NCBI RefSeq assembly: GCF_000512585.2 | Contig: NC_089244.1 | Location: 1,116,001-1,180,000, forward strand | Direction: 5' to 3' | Source of the DNA: Kwoniella bestiolae CBS 10118 | Taxonomy: Eukaryota > Basidiomycota > Tremellomycetes > Tremellales > Cryptococcaceae | Length of the DNA stretch: 64,000 nt | In this document: one piece after another, positions 35,101 through 46,578 of the stretch | Layout: every line of letters starts with the position of its first letter | Numbering within the stretch: position 1 is the first letter of the stretch | The notes under the pieces: model-generated | The model's input: the letters and a program-made list of their open reading frames with translations, nothing else | Database searches by the model: none | What the model was told of the DNA's origin: nothing | Translations under genes and position numbers: made by a program

Positions 35101-36776
35101 CTGGCGATATGGCAGCTGAGGAAGATGATTATGCTAGGTTCCTGGCTCAGATCAAAGGGAGAGATTTGAATGAGGTTAGGACGGAGATTGATGATGAGAT
35201 TAGGGTGTTGAATAGCGAGAACAGGAATGCCATGAGGGATTCGGACGAGATTACGCAGAGTATGATTGTGCAGATTCAGGTGGGTTGAGTTTGTTTACAC
35301 ATGTCAAATCAGAATAACAGGAAATGCTGATTATTCTATACCTGACCTGCAGACTCTCCTGCGTCACTTTGGTATACCATACATAACAGCACCAATGGAA
35401 GCCGAAGCGCAATGTGCGAAACTTGCAGAGCTCGGACTAGTCGACGGGATCATAACGGACGATTCGGATGTCTTCCTATTTGGAGGTATACAATGCTTCA
35501 AAAACATCTTCAACGATGCCAAATACGCTGAATGCTTTTTGTCCTCCGATATTGAACGGGAATTATCCCTTACGAGAGATAGGTTGATCTCGTTAGCTTA
35601 TTTGCTGGGAAGCGATTATACCATTGGATTACCTGGTGTTGGACCTGTTGTCGCGCTTGAGCTGCTGGCCAACTTCCCTGGTGAGAGGGGAATAGATAAT
35701 TTCAAAGATTGGTGGATGAGGGTGCAAAGGGGATTGGACAGTAAGGAGGATAACGATACGAAGTGGAAGGTGTCGTTTAAGAAGAGGTATAAGGATGGGA
35801 TCTATCTGACGGGGGACTGGCCGAATCCTCTGGTTGTGAGTCGATTTAAATCTTTAACACTCAAGGTAATCTGCTACTGCCTGCAGCAATACACCGGGGT
35901 TGCGAATACATCAAGCGGTGGATCAATACTGATTTGAGTTTGATCACATACAGAGAGAAGCGTACAAGTACCCTACTACGGACGAATCTGAGGAACCATT
36001 CCACTGGGGATTTCCAAAGTTGTCTGCGTTGAGGACGTGAGTTATCCTTCCTATCAGGTTTCACCCTTGAACATGAATAATCTAAGCTTATAAACATCAA
36101 ATCCAGGTTCCTACACGAAGAATTGTCCTGGTCAATATCCAAAGTAGATGACGAGCTCACGCCAATCGTACAGCGTATAGCACGTCGTGGGAAAGTAAGT
36201 CTAAATCTAGAAATCTTTCATCTTTACAACTCACTTCGTTCGCGATGTACTTATGCTGATGGACTTTGTTGATAGGTTGGAGCATTGAACAAACAGTCAA
36301 CGCTACTTCCATTCTTCGACGTATCAGTAGTAACAGGGAACTACGCGCCCCGACGACGAACTACTGCCAACGTATCCAAGAGATTAATGGGAGTGATCAA
36401 ATCTTTCCGAGAGGCTGAAGCGCGAATTAAAGGAGAGGAAGTGAAAGATTGGGGGGAGATGATGGTTGATCTGGATGAGGAGGATCCAAAAGGTAGAGGA
36501 ACAGGTAAGAGACGGAAGACTTTGGAATCTGAGAATGGTGATGGAGAGGCTGTCAAGAAGAGGAGGATGAGTAGTGCGAGTGTTGCGTCTAGGGGATCGA
36601 CCAGGGGAAGAAAGAGAGCGGGGACGGGTGGGTCGGGGGTTAGTGAGGCGTCGACTGAGAGTACGAGTACGAATGGGAGAAGTAGAGGATCCGCGGGGAG
36701 AGGTAGAAGAAGAGGACGAGGTAGGGGAAAGGGGAAGGGGAAGGAGGTGAACGTGGTTGAAGTGCAGGATGATTGA
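32121..36776 (+). CDS. RAD2: XPG/RAD2 DNA repair endonuclease
   Basis: Structure-specific nuclease that makes the 3' incision in nucleotide excision repair, with TFIIH. Exons 32121-32173, 32237-32294, 32348-32405, 32471-32565, 32622-32728, 32792-33583, 33647-35279, 35353-35835, 35954-36036, 36107-36194, 36276-36776 give 1316 residues. XPG-N: MGVKGLWSLLNPVSRPVQ, RLAIDSSIWLYQF, KPVFVFDGGAPALKR. A long acidic, Pro/Ser-rich spacer (about residues 130-930) separates the nuclease halves, as in XPG but not FEN1. XPG-I: APMEAEAQCAKL, DDSDVFLFGG. Helix-hairpin-helix: LLGSDYTIGLPGVGPV. A PIP-box-like QSTLLPFF sits at residues 1157-1164, then a basic Arg/Gly/Lys tail that may be nuclear-localising. Acidic metal ligands appear complete. 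Confidence 0.94.
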
Positions 36777-37362
36777 TCTGTCAGCATTTCGCATTTGTTC
36801 TGGTTTGGTAGCCATGTAGCATTAGTAACTTGTTGCAGCATGTATCATCATTGTAATAGCTCTTAGCGTTTTAGGAGTTGTTAAATATAGTATGTTTACA
36901 GTAAGTCTTTAGGTAGTATGCTTTATCTTCTGTAGGACGAACTTTACGTCGGTAAACATGTGCCATTAGAGATCTTGTTGCCCTACTTGGCGTCTTGCAC
37001 CATACCGCTTATCATCTTGTTTACTGTTGATCTGACATCTACGGTCATAGAATCTAGAAAACGCCGCTTCCCGTCCGCTCAGCGCAGCTTAACCTGGATG
37101 TCGCTTGGTCAGTACCAAAGTGGGGGACTCCTTGGGAATCCCGAGTGCTGTAGTTTTTGCTCATGGGAACGGGGTTTAGAGCAGCTGGTAGACAGATGAA
37201 GCATGAAGCCTCGTCGAAGCACAGCTCCCGATGTGGGACAAAGTGGCACCAAGTATTAGATTGGCCCTACTTATTCTTTTACCGGACATGTGTATCACCA
37301 CGCGATCCGATTAATCCATTCATTCATACATGTGATATTCCATTCTATAAAACCCCCACTGC
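36777..37362. other. Convergent intergenic, RAD2 / NDUFB8
   Basis: 586 bp holding two 3' UTRs. A 79-codon frame at 36960-37199 has no splice logic or recognisable motif. I see no gene. Confidence 0.55.
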
Positions 37363-38372
37363 TTACTCCTCATCAACCTCCTCTGGTCTAGCGTAAGTCT
37401 GACCGCCCAACTCCTTCTCCAACCCGTTGTAAGGGTATGTTCGCTGAGCCACAGGTCTCTCGGGTCTGTTGGAGATGAGGACATATGATGCGAGCCCTAT
37501 GAGGGAGAAGGCTACTGATAACTGTTGTAGGTGGGTCGGGCTATGTTAGTATGGGATTTGCATTCGATTCGATGAGATGTGGTATAGGAATCAAGTTTTT
37601 GACGGAACAGGGAAGGAAGATTGTCTGTGGACAGAGAAGCGATACCCACCTGGAACAATGCGCTGGATGGGGAGGTCTTGTGGACGTCTGGTCCCCACAT
37701 ACCGATGGCATCTTCTTCTTCGTGTAGCTGATAGCGTAAATGGTATGTCAGCAGTGGCTCTTCGATATATGGTAAGATAGCTTTGAACATCGTTATCAAG
37801 CCCAGGCAGGCTATTCAACCTCATCCATCTACTTTCATCTTAGATTGATAGGCACAAATGGCCCGTCAGACACATTAGATTCGTTTCCGCTTTCCACAAT
37901 TTGCACAAACGATAATTCTCCTCTTCTGCACAATGACTCGAAGCCCATTGCTCTGAGTCCGACCCATGACGAGAACAACAAGACACTCACAACTTCACCA
38001 AAGTTCTTTCTCTCTTGTCTGTCCCACCATCCAAATGGTTCTCGCTGTTGGATCGACACGTATGGTAATTGGGGATAACCATTTACTGCGAATGACACCA
38101 AGTATGATTAGCACCTCTTTTCCTGTATCTCTTAATGCTTCTAGCTCTGGTGCTTCCCGGTTCTACGAGAGCAAACCCCACTCACACTGTGGATCGATCT
38201 CTTCTCCAGGTGCCAATCGATTAGGAATATAGGAAGTCTCAGCTACGTCAGGTGTACCGGAGGTGGTTATAGGTGAGTTTGAGGCCATTCGCACGCCGGT
38301 TCGTACTGCCAATGGGGAGACCGACACGGCTCGTTTTGGGATAGCTGTTCGCAGGAGGGCGGGTCGGAACAT
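37363..38372 (-). CDS. Mitochondrial complex I subunit NDUFB8 (ASHI)
   Basis: Accessory inner-membrane subunit of NADH:ubiquinone oxidoreductase. Exons (minus): 38372-38186, 38085-37991, 37727-37650, 37521-37363, giving 172 residues. The N-terminus MFRPALLRTAIPKRAVSVSP is a mitochondrial targeting peptide (Arg/Ser, no acids). Family core: NGYPQLPYVSIQQREPFGWW, RKNFGEVLHEEEDAIGMWGP, one transmembrane helix (LSVAFSLIGLASYVLI), then RTYPYNGLEKELGGQ, which matches the QYPYNNLYLERGG signature of animal NDUFB8. The intron ending gcag|TAAATGG was set by the conserved NGYPQLP. Confidence 0.87.
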
Positions 38373-38923
38373 TTTGTATGGTTGTGGTATATGGTATGTA
38401 TTGAGTTTGTGCACTTATGATTATGAGGATGTCAATGAAGATGGATTGGATGGAGGGAGGTGCAAAGGGTGAAAGGGGATTCGATAGACGCTTTTAGCTG
38501 GACTTGATAGGCGCGTCTCGGTACAAGTCTTTTGCAGGCGCGAAAACTCTTTCTGGAAGAGACCCTTGTGATAGGCCTGCGCTGAGTGAAACAAGTGGAG
38601 ATGACCGCTTTTGCCACCTAACCTTGCATGAAATATCCAGTCCTGTGTTTTTGCGATTCGCATCAACATCAACATCAAATCTACTTACTTCTTTTCACCA
38701 GTACAACTTTGACTTCTTCACCTATTTCTACTTATCATCGTCACTCTCATAAAACATCTGCGGCAGCTCGAGCAGTGAGGCAGCACTGGCTTCCAGCACA
38801 GGTTGATCATTCGCTAAGCACCTGCCTTTGACCTGAGGTCACGTCAAATTGACTCTCCGAACGAAGAGGGTGTAATCATCGTTCTGTGCTGGCCTGGCCT
38901 GAACTGGAGGTACAACAGGCAAG
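38373..38923. promoter_or_regulatory. Divergent promoter region, NDUFB8 / BDP1
   Basis: 551 bp between divergent genes. GGCGCGAAAA at 38537-38546 resembles an E2F/MBF site, and TGACCTGAGGTCA at 38829-38841 is an inverted repeat. Both are by eye only. Confidence 0.45.
38829..38841. promoter_or_regulatory. TGACCT-G-AGGTCA inverted repeat
   Basis: A perfect 6+1+6 inverted repeat 83 bp upstream of the BDP1 ATG, directly followed by CGTCA. The shape suits a dimeric regulator such as a bZIP or zinc-cluster protein; no factor can be named. Confidence 0.4.
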
Positions 38924-41891
38924 ATGTCTTTGCGACTTCGTAAGTTCAGCTTTTCCAAGCTCTACACTTGATCTGTCTTAGCTGATAATGTCATGCAGCG
39001 AGTCAAAACAAGTTCAGACCGACATTCAAACCAGGTAAACCAGGTCAAAAGAAAGCTCCTCCCGTTCGTCCATCCAACAGCACCCCTACATCAAGTCAAC
39101 AGACCATAGCGCCTTCATCGTCTCAACCTCTACCATCATCATCTCAAACATCAGCACCATCGTCATCTCAACCATATGCTCCTTCCACATCAGCGCCCCA
39201 GCCCTCAACCACATCCACAGCAGTAAATACACAAGTCGTTCCAGGTACCGATGGTCCTCCCCAATCAACCAAATCTACCAATGTAGTACCTAAACCAATA
39301 CCCTCATCGCAGATTAGAGCGCTCCTATCTAACAACTTTCAAACCACAAATATCACTCCTCCAGTCCAAAGTGGTCCTGCTCCTCCTGCTTCAGGCGAAG
39401 AGTCTACCGAAGTCATTGCGATACCATCGTCAAGCGTCACCGCCGGACCATCCACTTCTCAAGCTTCAACAGCCAAACCACCTTCTTCACAGGCAGCTAC
39501 TAGTCCAACAGTAACCAGAACACCTCTTGCGCCTCCCCCTCCTCCTTCACCAGCTCCAGCTCCCAGACTATCGCTCCTAGATGCAGCTCGAAATCACTCC
39601 TCCGAAACCCCCTCACCAGGTCAGATCCGACGTCGTACTCCTTCCATCGCATCTCGCTCAGAACGTGCACCATCAGCCACACCTCAGCCACAACGAGCAC
39701 CTTCAGCGGCCCCATCAATACGAGGATCGTCGGTTGTACCCCATTCTCGCAGGGAACCATCAGCTACCCCTCAACCACCTACCTCGTCTGGAGCCCCTCC
39801 TTCATTAGGTGTAACACCTTCTCCTCGTCAACCCCCTTCGAGTCTTCCTCCTTCTCTAGGCACAGCAGGTCCACCTACATTGGGGCTGTCGTCGCCGTCT
39901 GGCTTCCCACCTTCTCTCGGTACCACTTCGTCTTCCCCAGCTCCGATTGCAGCCCCCATAGCCTCCTCGTCGAGAGATCAAGCTGCCGCGTTGGCCGCTG
40001 CTGCCGTGGGGACTATCGGCCGAGTCGGGGACCATCATACTTCCTCGCGACAAGCTAGGAAAGGTCGAAGAAGAGTTACCAAAGGTGCTGCCCCACTTGC
40101 TAGGAATATACCTGTTGTGGAGATCCCCATCAGATCAGGTAAAAAGCCTCTCAGGGTCGTTCGAGAGAATACAGAAGATAGGAGGACAAGCGAGGAAGAT
40201 GATGGGTCGGAAGATGAAGAGGTGGAAACTGGGGAGAAGAGGAAGTCGTCTTCACAGATTACTGAGGATGATGAAGGTAGACATGTCAAGCGTCAAAAGA
40301 AAAAGAGAGCGATTGGAGTCGCTACAATCTCATTACAGGATATCCAGCCTGATGAGCTTGTAGGAGATCAGGTAGATGAGGTGGTAATCACCATGGGGGA
40401 TTTGGCTACCACCTTGGCAGCTCAGGGTAAAGTTTCGTCTAGAGCCATCAAGATAGATGAACATCGACGAGCCGAAGATCAAAAGAACAAGGAGGCTGCT
40501 CGACTACGGGTTGAGCAGAGTTGGAGACGGAACCAGATCAAACGAAGAAAGGTTAGACATACCAAGAATAGGGACAGGGCGAGGAGGCGAGAGGAGTTGG
40601 GTAGATTGGGGATGGACGAGGGGATCGTCAGTCAAGATGAGGATGATTCAGAGGAGGAATATGAACCTGAACCGGAAAGGTTGACTCCTGAGTCTACGCC
40701 TGATCCTGATGCGAGGAGGGAGCAGTCGATCCGACCTGAAGATTGGGATGAAAATGGAGAAGGGTTGGAAGACGGAGATGAAGAATATAATGATGTTCCT
40801 GTGGATAATAATGCTGAACCATTATTTATGGATGGCGAAGGCGAAGGTGATGAGGGAGACGGTGAAGGTGAAAATGGAGGAGTGGGATTGACAGCAGAAG
40901 ATATAGCTGCTCAAGAAGAGGCAGATGCCGATATGGCCGCTCTGAGGGAGTTGGGAATCAACATCGTTGAGGATGGTCCTTCTGGCTTTGGAGAAGCAGG
41001 GGATGGCGAGGAGGATGAGGAGGAATATAATTGGGAGGTGGAAGATGATTATCCCGATATTGAGGGGTATCGACGAGATTTGGAGAGGGACCGAAGGAGG
41101 ATTAGAGAAGCGCAAGATAGGGATGATGGAGAGGTTGTGGAGATCAACGATGAGACGAGGTTCATCAATGCTGCTAGTTTTGCGAAGTATACGAAACCTC
41201 AGAGATGGACTGCTATGGAGACGGAGCTGTTTTATCAGGTGAGTTGGGTGTGGCGATCTCTTCTCATGTCTTGACTCTCCTTATTCCACTTTTCGCTCTC
41301 GTCTCATTGCGCGGTTAAACAAGTATGCAAGTTAGTAGGAAAGGAGTGGAAGTGCTGATTATGGTGTCTGGTACTTGTAGGTACTTGAAGAAACCGGCGA
41401 GAACTATTCGTTGATGAAAGCTTATTTCCCTGGCCGAACCATCAAGCAACTCAAGCTCAAGGGATTGAAAGAGAACAGGATCAATCCCGAGAAAATGACA
41501 GCTGCGATCTTAGCTAGGAAACCTTTAGGTAAGTTCACTTTACAAGGTCGCTGGCACTAGATCATCTCCTCCCATGTTCACTGTTGAAGGCAAACATCTG
41601 CTAATTTCTGCTACGTACTTGGTAGATAAAGATTATCTCACCAAATCATCTGGGTTCGATGCTACCAGAGCATGGGACAAGGAAGAGGCGTTATTTGAAG
41701 AAGCCAAGAATGATGCTGATAGACTGAAGAGGTTGGATAGTACTAGACCTGGCGAGGAAGGTGGTGAAGGGGAAGAGGGAGGGAACGAGTTTGACGAGAC
41801 GATGTTACAGGAGTTTGAAGTGGAGGCGGAGGAGGATAAAGATGAGGAAGCGGCTGAGGAGGAGAAAGATGGAGAGGATGAGGAGTATTGA
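38924..41891 (+). CDS. BDP1: TFIIIB subunit BDP1 (B'')
   Basis: RNA polymerase III initiation factor that locks TBP-BRF1 onto tRNA and 5S promoters. Exons 38924-38939 (16 nt), 38999-41238, 41381-41528, 41626-41891 give 889 residues. The N-terminal half is Ser/Pro/Thr-rich and disordered. The middle has basic (KRQKKKRAIG) and acidic (EDGDEEYNDV, GEGEGDEGDGEGE) stretches. The diagnostic extended SANT domain is split by intron 2: FAKYTKPQRWTAMETELFYQ, then VLEETGENYSLMKAYFPGRT, KQLKLKGLKENRINPEKMTA. After it come DKDYLTKSSGFDATRAWDKE and an acidic tail. The 16-nt first exon (MSLRL) has a good donor. Confidence 0.9.
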
Positions 41892-42521
41892 GTGGATTTG
41901 TACGCACGGTGGGGTCGTCGTAGGGGGCAAGGAGGACGCTGGATTTGATTTGACTGTCTCTTGTTATGTTGTATATAAATATAAATAAAAGTTGGTTACC
42001 GCGTCTGGCTACTACCTGTTACAGTTATTTGTTAATTCTATATCTTGTTGATGTTTTAGTCTGTAGTTCAGGTCTTTTTGGTTCAGTTATCTGCATGTCA
42101 TCAGGCATGGACCATAATATGAATGAAATCATGTCGATGTGTAACAGCAGCAATGAAATTGGATCAAAGTTGGTTGGTGGGCTACCACTTCGCACAGAAT
42201 TTAAATGTGAATGTATGTATAAGCCATGGTCGTATCAAGTCAAATCAAGTATCCTCTTATTCACCACCCCTCACTAGCTTTCGTGTATATCCATCCAGGT
42301 TCGAATAATCATATACACATCCTCATCGTCAATTCTCAATATGACCCTATGACCCTATGACCCAATGACCCAATGACCCAATGACCCAGAACTACAACCC
42401 CGACTATCCGAAAATACCCAAAATAACGTTTCATCGCATGTCCAACCCAATATACCAAATTTTCACATGTCCAGACCAATTGTAAATGATTACATTGCCC
42501 AAAACCTCCTTGGAGATCCGA
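41892..42521. other. Convergent intergenic, BDP1 / R3H-SUZ gene
   Basis: 630 bp with two 3' UTRs. TATAAATATAAATAAAAG at 41972-41989 may act as the BDP1 polyadenylation region. A short 8-bp tandem array is listed separately. Confidence 0.55.
42341..42388. repeat. Tandem array, six copies of ATGACCC(T/A)
   Basis: Six exact 8-bp units: two ATGACCCT followed by four ATGACCCA, total 48 bp. It lies in the convergent BDP1/R3H-SUZ 3' region, about 130 bp past the stop of the R3H-SUZ gene. It probably arose by slippage and may vary in copy number between strains. Confidence 0.9.
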
Positions 42522-45500
42522 CTAATCCCTTCTCACAACCTTTGCATAACTCTTTCCATCTCCCCCTCTTGACGAGGTGGGTGCACTCCCAATAGGAATC
42601 CCATTATTGATACTGATCTGCGCCAACTTCGCTTCGATGATCTCTTCAGGTGACAGGGCCTGGGCATGTGATGATTTATGTGTATTGACCGAAGAAGGTC
42701 TGGAATCCTGTGCTCCAGAGGAGGAAGTGGAAGAGGGGTCATACAAGATCGGTTGAGTCTTGGTCGGTAATCTTCTTGGAAAATCTGGGTCGGTCCCTGA
42801 TCCTGGTACATCTTGCTTCGGCTGTTGAGTAGGTAAGGGTGTGCGTGTAGGTGGGGGAACGATGGTCATTCTTGTTTGTTGCTGCTGTTGATCATTGCCT
42901 TGAAGATGGGGAGGTGATTGATGTAGATGATGTATGTTCTTTACCATCGTTCCGTTCCATACTGATCCACCCCCATTGCCTACGGGTTTCATCTTGGCTC
43001 GCTCAACTTGCATAGGTTCAGCGTTGGTGCCTTGGTCCTGCCTTAGTAGAGGTGGGAATTCAGCGGCGTTGGGTGTAATGGGATCAGGTAGAGGGGTAGG
43101 ATGATATGGGACGTTGTTGGCTGCCCAGTCGGGCCGTTGGGGTAACTGATGTTGTGCGGAGGTGGGTGGAGCAAGTTGAATGAAACTTGTACGGCGAGAT
43201 GAGCGTGATGAAGTGGTTGTCGTTGATGACTATACCGTTTAAGCGATCGGTCAGCACAGATCATCGCATGTTACATGGGATGGTGAAGCACGAGGAGAGA
43301 GAGAGAAGGATACAACAAACTCACAGGACTCTGTCCTCTATTCCTCTTATTCTCCATTCCACTCGCGCTGCCATTCCCTAATCCCAAACTCGTCAATCCA
43401 TTCATGCCTTGACCCTTCATCGCTCTCTGTCTATACCCCGGACCTTGAGTAGCAGGGTACATGGCGCCCAGCCTCACACTACTCGCAGCAGATCTCGTAC
43501 TCGTGGTCGATCCCCTTGAATGGGGTCTCGAGCCATCTTGGTACGATCTCGACGATATACTACTCGAAGCTGAGCTATGGGGTTGCATAGGTGGTCTGAC
43601 GGGTGTGGGTTGAACAAGGGATGGATAACTTCCTTGTCGGTAGGGTGGGATCGGTGGTTGCGGTTGCGGTTGAGCGGTCTGAGGAGGATATCCGTATGAC
43701 GTTGGATATGGGACACCTTGCGATATCATTGGCATCATCTGTTGTTGCTGCTGCTGTTGAGGAGGATTCGACATCATTTGATTGGGAGGGGGATACTGCC
43801 ATCCCTGCGGTACGTTTATCCCGTTCTGCTGTTGGGGTATCATGCCATACGACTGTTGATTGGGCCCAAGCATCTGATTGGGATAACCATTACTCTGTTG
43901 AGGGATTTGATGCCATCCAGCGGGCACAGGGTACCCATTCTGCTGTGAAGGCATCATATAGCCATTCTGACTTGGGTCCATATACGTCTGAGGCATTATG
44001 CCATAATTCTGCTGAGGTTGCTGAGGTGATATAGGTTGGCTCGATCCATAGGCTTGCGGCATTATAGGATAACCATTGGCATCTATCTGCTGAGAATATG
44101 AGCCATAGCTCGACTGGTATCCATATACGTTGGAGGATTGTGATTGATATTGATTTGTCGACGTAGACGCATTACTCATCGGCTGTGGGGCGGGAGGTTC
44201 AGCTTTGGGTGGATGGTAAAGTGAAGGGTAAACTACTTCGAATGGCTGATACAGCTGCCTAGGTACGGGGTCAATCTCATCGTCCACTTGAGAGGGAGGT
44301 TGAGCATTCTGCAAAGTTTCGATCGCCTCATTGGTGATTTCACTCGTCCCCGTTTCTGTCGATGTGCCATAAATCTTCTCTCGAGCTGCAGCATAGGCAG
44401 CTTCTCTCTCTTCCAGAGTTTTCCACTTTGTTCCACTCGAAGAGGATCCTTCGGCCGGCGAGGAGCTGCCAGATGCCTCGCCATTTCGGTTGGGTGCTCG
44501 TTGCATTATGCGGAATTTCTGCGTCTGAGAGCTTGATGACGGGGCGGGTGGGACGAGTTCTGATAATTTGAGGGAGGTGCTGCACTTGAGTGTCAGCTGA
44601 TTTCATTCTCTTCTCTCATAATTTTGGTATGAGAAACGGAGAAGATGTTTTGTCAAACGCTTGGAAACATAACAAGCGAGATAGGACATATGGTATATTC
44701 GGATAATGGCCCGAACAGTCCAAGCCAACGACCTACTCACCTCTTCTCATTGAATTCCCCCAACAAACCAACAATCATCCCCCCATCCTGACCAGGTACA
44801 GCCTTGAGTCCATACCACTCCGCAGTCTTATACACCAACATCCTCTGGAATTTACTCGTTGGCGTGACACCTATTGTCGTACTAGCATTAAGCTGTACCA
44901 TAGGTATCTGTGTTTGGGTCTGCGTCTGCGCTTCTGATGGCTGTGATTCTTGGGATATCTGACCAGTAGATAGTTTATTGATAAAGCTCTCGATCTCTTT
45001 AGATAAGACCAGAAGGAACATCCGATCTTTGGATTGAAGGGCAGATTTCAGCTGGTCTTCGCATTGTAAGGAGCCTAGACCTATCTCCGCCATATTTGAC
45101 GAAGAGGCAGAAGTGGGTGGAGGGTTCGTGCTGTTGCTGGAACTTAGAAGGGAGATGGTCGTGGGATTAGGAGAGGCGATATTTGATGAGGACGAGGATG
45201 CGAGGCTGGGGTTGCTGTGACTATCTGCTGTGGGTGTTATGCGGCTGTGAAAATCATATAGTGAGTAAACTCCGAGTGAGATTTCATGATTCGGGACATA
45301 GTGATATACTGATAGTAGGCGAATGAGGACGAAGAGTGACTGAACATACCCATCAAAACCATCTCCTATCCCATCCCCATCTACAGCCCCCTTAACTTCT
45401 CCAATCGAGACACCATTCTCTCGATGCTGAGGCTTGAGATTGAGTGAACTAGGTCTGGGAGTAGCTAGCGTAGGAGAAGATACGTTGGGTGGATGAGGCT

Positions 45501-45798
45501 GCATTACTTTTGGATGAAGAGATAGCAGTTGATCAGTTAGTCATACCATACAGATCCAGACGATATGGTAAAATACGATCAGAAAGAGACGGATGAGAAG
45601 ATGAGGAAGTCCAAGTTCAGCGCAGAGTCAGAGATGATGTAGGTATTCGTCATAGCATATATCCGTGGATTATGTATTTGAAGTCCGATTGAATCGCAAG
45701 CGAACAGACACCGACCCAAACCCAACAAAGGAGGGTAAGGTAGAGTAGAGTATACGAAGCATCGACGATGACTCACTGGTGGTTTGAAGTACTGACAT
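42522..45798 (-). CDS. R3H-SUZ domain RNA-binding protein
   Basis: R3H plus SUZ architecture (animal R3HDM, Encore) binds single-stranded RNA and acts in post-transcriptional control. Exons (minus): 45798-45777, 45506-45350, 45244-44741, 44579-43325, 43229-42522, giving 881 residues. R3H (about 130-215): DRMFLLVLSKEIESFINKL, then SKFQRMLVYKTAEWYGLKA. SUZ (about 240-300): LVPPAPSSSSQTQKFRIMQR, SGTKWKTLEEREAAYAAARE, KIYG. The rest is Gln/Pro/Tyr-rich low complexity (QQQQQQMMPM, repeated NGYP). The C-terminus ends SYAKVVRRD. The 22-nt first exon (MSVLQTT) precedes a 270-bp intron; alternatively translation starts at the ATG at 45504. Confidence 0.85.
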
Positions 45799-46578
45799 GA
45801 TAGTCGGGTGTTGATCTAGGTTACCCTTCTTATGATGGTGGACTCTAATTTGTGGATGATGTCAATCAATGCAAGATGAGTCGATGAGTTGATGCAGAAG
45901 AGTCTTGTACCATATGCTATATGATGTAACGGAAGGAAGCCAAATGCGTTTGGCTGTGTTGAACTTGTGTGGTATGCGGATGTGCCGGTCTACCACCAGA
46001 TCTGCCCTTTCTTCCTTCTCTGACTTGCGGGATCTGTACGCTGTAGGCTGTAGGACAGGCTCTACTGGCTTGTTGATGAATGATATGTGAAGAGGATGTA
46101 GTTGTATGAGTAAAGTAGAAGAAGAGGAAGTGAGCAAGGTAAGGTTACTCGTACTGACTCTCTTGTCTAGCTAGGCACATGCTGACACGCGATCATGACA
46201 CACTTTGAATACTACCACTACTACGCACGTACAGCTTATAACGCTTATTAGCGTATCCTAGTGTGGCACTCTATTTCAGTCGTACTACTCTGCTTCGCGG
46301 GAATCGGCTCGTCAACTAGGAGCTACTGAGCATGGGACAGGTAACAGTTGTACATGGTAATCATGAGACTGATCTCTAATCTATCGTCATTATACTTTGA
46401 CATCAATAAGGTATAAGACAGAACAAAAATGTCCTCTGACTCGAGAAGGGGTATAAAGACTGTCATCAAACGGGTATGAAAAAAGAACGACACAACAATC
46501 CAAAAGTGAGAGGGTATAAGAACCATCGTCAGGTGCGAAACGGGTATAAAAGACACAACTTCTCCTGACCAAATATCA
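45799..46578. other. Intergenic: R3H-SUZ promoter and sirtuin 3' UTR
   Basis: 780 bp between two minus-strand genes. The part next to the sirtuin stop (46440-46560) carries four GGGTATAA-type repeats, listed separately. No gene seen. Confidence 0.55.
46449..46550 (-). repeat. Four dispersed TTATACCC-type repeats in sirtuin 3' UTR
   Basis: On the plus strand the units are GGGTATAAA (46449-46457), GGGTATGAA (46472-46480), GGGTATAAG (46512-46520) and GGGTATAAA (46542-46550). In the sirtuin transcript they read as CTTATACCC/TTTATACCC/TTCATACCC, all within 130 nt of the stop codon. Spacing is irregular, so this is not a tandem repeat; an RNA-binding-protein element is possible. Confidence 0.6.

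Noticed and set aside
36960..37199. 79-codon plus frame between RAD2 and NDUFB8
   Set aside because: Lies where both convergent genes must have 3' UTRs; no motif or splice signals.
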